Source: Thermoproteota archaeon (lineage in GTDB: Archaea; Thermoproteota; Thermoprotei_A; Sulfolobales; Acidilobaceae). Taken from it: a stretch of DNA of 9,583 nt. How positions within the stretch are numbered: position 1 is the stretch's first letter; each line of letters begins with the position of its first letter. Where the stretch lies: assembly GCA_013152575.1 (NCBI GenBank), contig JAADGB010000003.1, positions 1 to 9,583 of the forward strand. Direction: 5' to 3'. Of this stretch, positions 4,614 to 9,583 are shown piece after piece. Below the pieces are notes generated by a model. The model saw only the letters and a program-made list of their open reading frames with translations. It made no database searches and had not been told where the DNA came from. The translations under genes and the position numbers were made by a program.

Positions 4614-5998
4614 TAGAATTGGAAACAGACTATCTCCTAGTAGCCTACAAGCTCGCAATACTCACCTTCTACATAGGCGTATTACTATACGCCCTACCCA
4701 TACCGTGGCCACCTCTAAAGAGGTGGGCTCCACGCCTGATAGTCGACGGCATATTCGTCACCAGTATTACCTTCTTATTCTATGGATTATTCGAAGTTAG
4801 CGACTACGTAGCCAGACTACTAGGGGGTTCATGGCCGCTCTTCTACGCGTGGTTTCAAGCCACCCTAACCAACCTCCTCGACATGAAGGCTTTCGTATTC
4901 ATCATTGGATCAATAGTAGGCCAACTACCATTCGGAGACGCGGTGAACGTTCTTCTAAGACCCCTGGATAGGGTCGTAGATGTTGGCCTCTTCGTAATTG
5001 GGTGGATCGGTGCTATAACATACATAATCCACGAGTTCGGAAAAGCCCTGGCAGCCATAGGAATAGCACTATTAGCGGTGCCATTCAGACTGTCAAGAGG
5101 AGCAGGGGCATGGCTCCTCTCATTCGTACTCGTGTTTAATGCAGGACTACAAGTCCTACCATCATTTCTCGCATCGATAGCAGAGCAGCCGGGAGGTCCA
5201 AACCCATCACAGCTAGAATCCTATGGCCTGGCATTCGCAAATGTAGACGTTACTGGTTATGGGAATTCGCCTATTGGTAGTGGGGTACTGACACTGAAGG
5301 TTGACGATAGCGATCTATATGCAAATTATACGATAATTGGTTCGAGAGCCTATGATGACTACTTCTCCAGCAATATCCCCGTGCCAAGCCGGGTCCCCTC
5401 ATACTATACTCTCGTAATCGACGGCGTGAGAGTCAACCTCAAACCCTACCCAGTAACGCCCGAAGACTACACGACGGATGGATCATTGTGGCATATAACA
5501 TTATCAACAGACTACATCTTGTGGATTGGCAACTATACAATAGTCTATACAAATGGAACATTCATCGATTATGTTGATGAGAACGAGACAATCTCTGTAA
5601 CTGCCTGGCTAGATTCCACTGAGTACGTAGCCTTACGATACCCTGTTGACTGCCAGGTAAACGTAACATACGATGAGAGCCTCAGAACATATGCCAGCCA
5701 TTGGAACTGGCATGGAATACAGGGTGTAGAAATAAGATTCATAGCAGATTCTCCAGGTGAATACACGTTCAATATAGAGAAAGGAGACTGTCAAACAATA
5801 CATCCAAGATTTGGAAAGACTATGAACTATCTCGAGGTTGTCTCTGGGCTTGGAGCATTCGCAGACATTAATCTTCTAAGTTCCATACTCCTCTACTACG
5901 CGACTATCCCACTAGTCTACGTGTTCACCCTATTCTCGATAACATTCGGAATAGCCAGGGCGCTTGGAGGACGTGACAGGATACCCATCAAGATTTAG
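4610..5998 (+). CDS. cedA: Ced system polytopic membrane protein CedA with large ectodomain
   Basis: Probable membrane channel of the Ced DNA importer, the counterpart of VirB6-like pore proteins. The frame is open from 4535, but an ATG there would overlap cedA1 by 79 bp; TTG 4610 overlaps the cedA1 stop as TTGA and gives 462 residues (TTG 4619 is also possible). Hydrophobic segments lie near 11-30, 44-63, 93-108, 123-141, 145-158, 166-187 and 424-450. Between the last two is a beta-rich, polar domain (about 190-415) with five N-x-T sequons (N239, N308, N315, N325, N351) and two cysteines in D-C-Q contexts (C348, C394). It therefore probably faces outside, may be N-glycosylated and may form a disulfide. 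A short basic C-terminus follows the last helix. The N-terminal hairpin carries PIPxxxLKRxxxxxIxD (30-46), as in CedA1. Function is inferred mainly from membrane topology and from lying between cedA1 and cedB. Confidence 0.68.
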   Translation: MIELETDYLLVAYKLAILTFYIGVLLYALPIPWPPLKRWAPRLIVDGIFVTSITFLFYGLFEVSDYVARLLGGSWPLFYAWFQATLTNLLDMKAFVFIIGSIVGQLPFGDAVNVLLRPLDRVVDVGLFVIGWIGAITYIIHEFGKALAAIGIALLAVPFRLSRGAGAWLLSFVLVFNAGLQVLPSFLASIAEQPGGPNPSQLESYGLAFANVDVTGYGNSPIGSGVLTLKVDDSDLYANYTIIGSRAYDDYFSSNIPVPSRVPSYYTLVIDGVRVNLKPYPVTPEDYTTDGSLWHITLSTDYILWIGNYTIVYTNGTFIDYVDENETISVTAWLDSTEYVALRYPVDCQVNVTYDESLRTYASHWNWHGIQGVEIRFIADSPGEYTFNIEKGDCQTIHPRFGKTMNYLEVVSGLGAFADINLLSSILLYYATIPLVYVFTLFSITFGIARALGGRDRIPIKI

Positions 5999-6004
5999 GT
6001 GAGG
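5998..6004 (+). promoter_or_regulatory. Ribosome binding site of cedB
   Basis: GGTGAGG overlaps the last base of the cedA TAG stop. Its GGTGA core ends seven bases before the GTG at 6010, which supports that start and tight cedA-cedB coupling. Confidence 0.65.
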
Positions 6005-6009
6005 AGGGC

Positions 6010-7476
6010 GTGTGGTTCGAGATACTCCTGGGCGGTATGGCTCTTGCATCACTAATATTGATAGTTAGGAATACCCGTACCGCCAGCGATCTAAAGATCA
6101 ATATCGCGAGGATGGCTAGCGGTACCCGGGATGATGAGGAGATCTTCTTTGACGGTGAAAGATATGAGCCCATAATATACTACACTGAAGACCCGGTTCG
6201 CGACGAGACTGGTAGACTTGGAGAACGCCTCTCAAACTTAGCCAGGAGTGTAAGGGTCAACGTAACCTATGCAAACACCCTCTTCCGCGTTGACAAGGGC
6301 AAGCTATTATCATTCCTTGAGGATCAAATCAGTAAAGCCCAGTTTGGCTACCAAGCCACTAAACACGTTAGATACTCGGAGAGGATCAAATTCCTAAAAT
6401 CACTGTACAATGAAGTCATCAGGACACACACTCCATATGTTCACAGGCTACTCGTCATAGTTTGGGTCCCCAAGGGTGATCATGATGCAAAGGCGAGAGC
6501 TGAGGCATTCAAGTCAATGGTTGAAGCTGAGGCCGGTGTGAGGCTTGAGAGGACTAAGGAGAGGCTCTTGGAAGCCCTACTTCCATCAACGGCATCTAAC
6601 ATCGTTGTCGAACCTCCGCCCTCAATGTTCTCGGGGTCCCTCGAAGCGCCAGGCGTCATAGTCGGGAGGGATAATGATGGGCGCCTCGTTATACTAGACT
6701 GGCCAAGGGACTTTGAAACCCACGTCGGTGTATTTGGACCGACGGGTAGGGGAAAGACTGTACTATTGCTTGGAATAGCCTCACAGCTGGCCTCCATGAG
6801 CTACTCCCGGCTAGATCCGTTCGCCGTAGTGGTAGTAGACCCCAAAGGGGATTTGGTTAGGCTCCTCCAAGGCCAGGCCTCAAACATTGTGAGGGTGGAG
6901 GCCGGGGATTGTATACCGCTACCACGGCTTGAGGGGGTCGTCGAGGATATCTTGAATAGTATTTTAGCAGAGTACAGGGGAGGCTCGATAACCCCATGCC
7001 AGGGCAGTCTATTGAGGAGGGGGCTGACTCTATTCGACCTACAATCTCTTCCAAACGAGGATCGTGATATTGCCGCCTCAATGATCCTCTCAAGCCTGGC
7101 AATTGAGGCTAGTGAAGGGACCCTGCCTGGCAAGGTTGTATTGGTCCTTGATGAAGCTTGGCGGTTATCGATTGGTGGAGCCCGCCACATGGTCTGGGCG
7201 TTGAGGGAGGGTCGGAGTAAGGGACTCCACATAGTATACGCGACCCAGAGCCCCGAGGACCTTCCCGATTCCGTGCTCAACAATACAGGGACCCTCATAG
7301 TCTTCGGCGGATACACGAGGAGCTATACTGAAGCCGCCCGCCGCCTAGGACTAGACGATACCCGCCGGCTTCTGGAACTGCCAGTAGGGTCAGCGTACAT
7401 TAAGGTTAAAGACCTGCCCCCCGTCGAGGCTAGAGTGTTCGGGTTCCACGAATACATTAAAAGGGTCCAGGGATAG
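6010..7476 (+). CDS. cedB: Ced system HerA/VirB4-type ATPase CedB
   Basis: Hexameric P-loop motor expected to drive DNA through the Ced pore. The 488-residue product begins with a single hydrophobic anchor (about 3-19). Then follows a mixed domain (about 40-215) comparable in place to the N-terminal domain of VirB4 and TraC, and an ATPase domain: Walker A G-P-T-G-R-G-K-T (243-250), a D-P-K-G-D motif near 278-282, Walker B V-L-V-L-D-E-A-W with D381 and E382, and the T-Q-S-P-E-D-L-P-x-S-V-L-N-N block that marks the HerA/VirB4/FtsK group. The membrane anchor, the absence of a NurA nuclease neighbour and the cedA1-cedA context favour CedB over the repair helicase HerA. The GTG start at 6010 has GGTGA seven bases upstream. 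uL2 follows after 34 bp, probably on the same transcript. CedA2, a further small component in Sulfolobus, is not seen in this window. Confidence 0.78.
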   Translation: MWFEILLGGMALASLILIVRNTRTASDLKINIARMASGTRDDEEIFFDGERYEPIIYYTEDPVRDETGRLGERLSNLARSVRVNVTYANTLFRVDKGKLLSFLEDQISKAQFGYQATKHVRYSERIKFLKSLYNEVIRTHTPYVHRLLVIVWVPKGDHDAKARAEAFKSMVEAEAGVRLERTKERLLEALLPSTASNIVVEPPPSMFSGSLEAPGVIVGRDNDGRLVILDWPRDFETHVGVFGPTGRGKTVLLLGIASQLASMSYSRLDPFAVVVVDPKGDLVRLLQGQASNIVRVEAGDCIPLPRLEGVVEDILNSILAEYRGGSITPCQGSLLRRGLTLFDLQSLPNEDRDIAASMILSSLAIEASEGTLPGKVVLVLDEAWRLSIGGARHMVWALREGRSKGLHIVYATQSPEDLPDSVLNNTGTLIVFGGYTRSYTEAARRLGLDDTRRLLELPVGSAYIKVKDLPPVEARVFGFHEYIKRVQG

Positions 7477-7510
7477 TGTATCACTGGACTGGAAAGGGGA
7501 GTGGGCTGAA

Positions 7511-8227
7511 TTGGGTAAAAGGCTGAGGCAGCAGAGAGCTGGTAGAGGATCACCGACCTACCGTAGCCCAGGCCATATCCATCCAGGGCCAGCTAGGTAT
7601 CCACCACTAACCGACAAGACCGTCAAGGGGAAGATAGTGGAGCTACTGCACGATCCAGGACGCTATGTACCACTAGCTAGGGTAATCACGGAGGATGGGA
7701 GAGAATTCCTCACCCCCGCGGCTGAGGGGGTATATGTTGGCAAGATAATAGAGATAGGGCCAGACGCGAAGCCTGAGCCCGGCAACATTCTACCAGTCGG
7801 CAATGTTCCAGAGGGAACCATGATATTCAACATCGAGATAGTACCAGGCGATGGAGGAAAACTAGCCAGGCAGTCGGGAAGCTACGCACTCATCCTTGGC
7901 CGTGCAGGAGGCAAGACGAGGATAAGGCTACCGAGCGGTAAGGAGAAAGAGATTCCAAACTCTTCGAGGGTAACAATAGGCATCCCAGCTGGGGCTGGTA
8001 GGATAGAGAAGCCGTTGATGAAGGCTGGAATCGCCTACCATAAGTGGAAGGTGAAGGCGAGGAAGTGGCCGCGCGTAAGAGGCGTGGCGATGAACGCAGT
8101 CAACCACCCGTTCGGTGGCGGCAGCCACCAGAGGAAGAGCCATCCATCAACGGTTGCAAGGGAGACGCCGCCTGGAAGAAAGGTCGGTCACATCGCAGCG
8201 AGAAGGACTGGAAGGAGGAAGAGGTAG
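7511..8227 (+). CDS. rpl2: 50S ribosomal protein uL2 (L2)
   Basis: uL2 binds 23S rRNA close to the peptidyl transferase centre and helps join the subunits. The 238-residue product is full length for archaea. It shows the N-terminal G-K-R-L-R-x-Q-R-x-G-R-G-S-P, a central OB-like strand set (about 72-125), S-G-S-Y-A-x-I-L-G, then R-G-V-A-M-N-A-V-N-H-P-F-G-G-G-S-H-Q (190-206) with H199, the counterpart of the universally kept histidine, and the G-R-K-V-G-H-I-A-A-R-R-T-G end. Residue 198 is Asn where many relatives have an acidic residue. The TTG start at 7511 gives the family-typical M-G-K-R. Its position is unusual: alone on the plus strand, 34 bp behind cedB, not after uL23, and not followed by uS19. 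It ends 12 bp from the convergent nep1 gene. Confidence 0.96.
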   Translation: MGKRLRQQRAGRGSPTYRSPGHIHPGPARYPPLTDKTVKGKIVELLHDPGRYVPLARVITEDGREFLTPAAEGVYVGKIIEIGPDAKPEPGNILPVGNVPEGTMIFNIEIVPGDGGKLARQSGSYALILGRAGGKTRIRLPSGKEKEIPNSSRVTIGIPAGAGRIEKPLMKAGIAYHKWKVKARKWPRVRGVAMNAVNHPFGGGSHQRKSHPSTVARETPPGRKVGHIAARRTGRRKR

Positions 8228-8239
8228 CCTCCTTCCCCT

Positions 8240-8917
8240 CTACACATATCCTAGGAGTCTTTCAACCGCGTAAATTATCCTACCCGCAACACTCCACGCC
8301 TTTAACGGCAATCCACCCATGATCCTATACCTCTCCGAAGACAATCGGATCGTGCTTCTCTTGAAGTCTCCCCGAGGGAAAGCACCAATCCCTATTGGTA
8401 GCCCCGTATATAGGGCTCTAACCGCGACATAGTCAGGGCTAGAATCCCTCCCCCTCTCCCATAATAGTATGTACTCGCCGTGCTCCTCGACGAACTCCTC
8501 GAGCGAATCATGAGTCTTGTAAATCAGTGGTCTACCCGATGGAGGGACCCTTTCTACCTCGAGTAACTGGGCCATTAACCCACGGAACCTCTCATAATTC
8601 TTCGGTATGCGAGTATCTGGCTCCACCCTGAACACGCGCCCGTCGTATACGTGGATGTAGATGTCTATCAATCCCTCACTAGCTAGCGGCGTGTCGAGGA
8701 TGTTGAGTAGAGTCACATGCACGATGTCTGGCCTCCCCCTCTTCCACTTCTCGACGAGCTGTGCCATGGCATTGTAATGAAGGCTCTTGTCCAGAAGCAT
8801 GTCCTTAGGCGATAATCCATACCTTCGCGCCGATTTAACCACTTGTGGATGACTCCATATCTCGCGAGGGACCCGCTCGAGGGACGATTCAAGAAGGATG
8901 AATGTCAGTGCTCCCAC
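8240..8917 (-). CDS. nep1: 16S rRNA pseudouridine N1-methyltransferase Nep1 (Emg1)
   Basis: Nep1 is a dimeric SPOUT enzyme that methylates N1 of a conserved pseudouridine in helix 35 of small-subunit rRNA and assists subunit assembly; human and yeast forms are called Emg1. The 225-residue product shows the family pattern: H-P-Q-V-V-K (23-28), L-L-D-K-S-L-H-Y-N-A-M (41-51), K-R-G-R-P-D-I-V-H (59-67) for RNA binding, L-L-N-I-L-D-T-P-L, T-R-I-P-K-N-Y-x-R-F-x-G-L-M (102-115), and the knot loop I-G-A-F-P-R-G-D-F (177-185) that holds S-adenosylmethionine. The GTG start at 8917 lies inside the end of the upstream UPF0282 gene (13-bp overlap) and has AGGAGG eight bases ahead, so the two genes form one coupled transcript. 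It converges on uL2. Confidence 0.95.
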   Translation of the reverse strand: MGALTFILLESSLERVPREIWSHPQVVKSARRYGLSPKDMLLDKSLHYNAMAQLVEKWKRGRPDIVHVTLLNILDTPLASEGLIDIYIHVYDGRVFRVEPDTRIPKNYERFRGLMAQLLEVERVPPSGRPLIYKTHDSLEEFVEEHGEYILLWERGRDSSPDYVAVRALYTGLPIGIGAFPRGDFKRSTIRLSSERYRIMGGLPLKAWSVAGRIIYAVERLLGYV

Positions 8918-9583
8918 AGCTCACGCCTCCTAGCCTCCAACTGGTTCACTGGAACCCCCATGTATTCGGCTGCGGTTACAAGCTTCACCCCGCTCTCATC
9001 CGCGGCCTTCAAGTGGGCCTCTATCCTCTCCTTGTATTTCAGGTCTCTTAAGAGGTGGTGGTCTACTACAAGCACCCTAGGCTTGACCTCCTCCACTACT
9101 CTCAGCATGTTAGTCAGCCCAGCCTCTACAGCCTTCACAGGGACCTTGAAGCCTGCGAAGTAGGTCGGGGGCCCGCCAAGTATGACTACATCGGGCCGGG
9201 GGTCCCTCCAGGATAGTAGTTGTTCAAGGGCCTCGGGGTCTCCGGGTCCCTGGACATCACTTGTGTATATGACGACGCCTTCATCAGAGACTATCCTCAA
9301 CATTAGGACCCTGCCAACCTTAGTCCCCGGCTCACCATGCCAGACTGCCGGCGAGAACTCGAGCCTGACTCCCTCTACCTCGAACGTCTCCCCGTCGGCT
9401 GGCCTCACGTCAGCTTTTTCCTCAACGCCCAGCTTCTTCAAGAACACGTAGCTTCTTATCGCCTGGCTCCGATTAATGTCCCGCTTAGGATTCTTCACAA
9501 GTAACAGTTTCCCCTGATAGAGCTCTGGGTGATCCCTCATGTAATGATCATAATGGTAATGTGTTATCACTACCACGTGGCTC
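8905..9583 (-). CDS. Metallo-beta-lactamase-fold hydrolase, UPF0282/COG2248 (5' truncated)
   Basis: Predicted metal-dependent hydrolase of unknown substrate in the archaeal UPF0282 family. The gene is open to the window edge, and the reading frame continues past 9583 without a start that fits the fold, so the N-terminal strand and start are missing. The first visible residues are S-H-V-V-V-I-T-H-Y-H-Y-D-H-Y. Here HxHxDH is the metal ligand set of the metallo-beta-lactamase fold, and the T-H-Y-H-Y-D-H-Y form is typical of UPF0282. Further family features are the N-P-K-x-x-I-N-x-S-Q segment, the P-A-V-W-H-G-E motif supplying another ligand, Y-T-S-D-V-Q-G-P, L-G-G-P-P-T-Y-F and V-D-H-H-L-L-R-D near the end. 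It overlaps the nep1 start by 13 bp and probably shares its message; whether it acts on RNA is not known. Confidence 0.85.
   Translation of the reverse strand, partial: SHVVVITHYHYDHYMRDHPELYQGKLLLVKNPKRDINRSQAIRSYVFLKKLGVEEKADVRPADGETFEVEGVRLEFSPAVWHGEPGTKVGRVLMLRIVSDEGVVIYTSDVQGPGDPEALEQLLSWRDPRPDVVILGGPPTYFAGFKVPVKAVEAGLTNMLRVVEEVKPRVLVVDHHLLRDLKYKERIEAHLKAADESGVKLVTAAEYMGVPVNQLEARRRELWEH
8926..8931 (-). promoter_or_regulatory. Ribosome binding site of nep1
   Basis: AGGAGG on the minus strand, located inside the upstream hydrolase gene. Its spacing of eight bases to GTG 8917 fixes the nep1 start and indicates translational coupling. Confidence 0.7.

Noticed and set aside
6801..7316. Long open frame (171 codons) antisense to cedB
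   Set aside because: It lies wholly within cedB, has low-complexity serine- and arginine-rich composition typical of antisense shadows, no SD and no recognisable motif, while cedB has clear ATPase motifs.
6010..7476. HerA DNA-repair helicase instead of CedB
   Set aside because: An N-terminal membrane anchor, no NurA/Mre11/Rad50 neighbours, and two coupled membrane protein genes upstream all favour the conjugation-type ATPase.
7477..7510. cedA2 hidden near the ced genes
   Set aside because: Gaps at 4310-4364 and 7477-7510 are too short, and no other two-helix small frame lies in the window; it may be elsewhere in the genome.
1..9583. Recent mobile-element origin of the ced block
   Set aside because: No integrase, transposase, tRNA-derived attachment site or terminal repeat is seen, and base composition looks close to that of neighbouring genes by eye.

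Overview
The window comes from a hyperthermophilic crenarchaeon, most probably of the Desulfurococcales or a close relative. Four lines point that way: archaeal-type ribosomal proteins uL3, uL4, uL23 and uL2 with the SPOUT methyltransferase gene upstream of uL3; archaeal Nep1 and UPF0282 genes; Shine-Dalgarno (SD) motifs GGTGA/GGAGG with many GTG and TTG starts; and a chromosomal Ced-type DNA-transfer locus, known from crenarchaea. The exact genus cannot be read from the sequence. No gene-free stretch exceeds 300 bases; the longest (about 210 bp, 3143-3355) holds a promoter region and a possible micro-gene. I see no tRNA, rRNA, CRISPR array or insertion sequence.

Layout. 1-102 (+): 3' end of a probable Mrp/MinD-type P-loop ATPase. 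118-3142 (-): a translation cluster read right to left, SPOUT RNA methyltransferase > uL3 > uL4 > uL23, with very tight joints; a Lys-rich mini-ORF may head it at 3283. 3143-3355: divergent intergenic region with one AT-rich TATA-like element between two copies of an 11-bp direct repeat. 3356-4309 (+): methylisocitrate lyase (PrpB). 4365-7476 (+): three genes that I read as the Ced system: cedA1 (two-helix pilin), cedA (polytopic channel with a large extracellular domain) and cedB (membrane-anchored HerA/VirB4-type ATPase). A perfect 9-bp inverted repeat sits across the cedA1 start region. 7511-8227 (+): uL2, close behind cedB. 8240-9583 (-): UPF0282 metallo-beta-lactamase-fold hydrolase (5' end outside the window) > Nep1 rRNA methyltransferase, overlapping by 13 bp.

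How the genes work together. Ribosome synthesis dominates: four large-subunit proteins plus two SPOUT methyltransferases (a C9orf114/MTH1-type enzyme and Nep1). Embedded among them is a domesticated conjugation machine. By analogy with Sulfolobus and Aeropyrum Ced, CedA1 would form the pilus, CedA the membrane pore, and CedB would power DNA import for repair by homologous recombination. The position of uL2, away from uL23 and on the other strand directly after cedB, is what one inversion of the uL23-to-cedB block would produce.

The most novel observations are a pilin-like hairpin at the N-terminus of CedA sharing an ungapped PIPxxxLKRxxxxxIxD motif with CedA1, the large sequon-rich ectodomain of CedA, and operator-like repeats at the prpB and cedA1 promoters.
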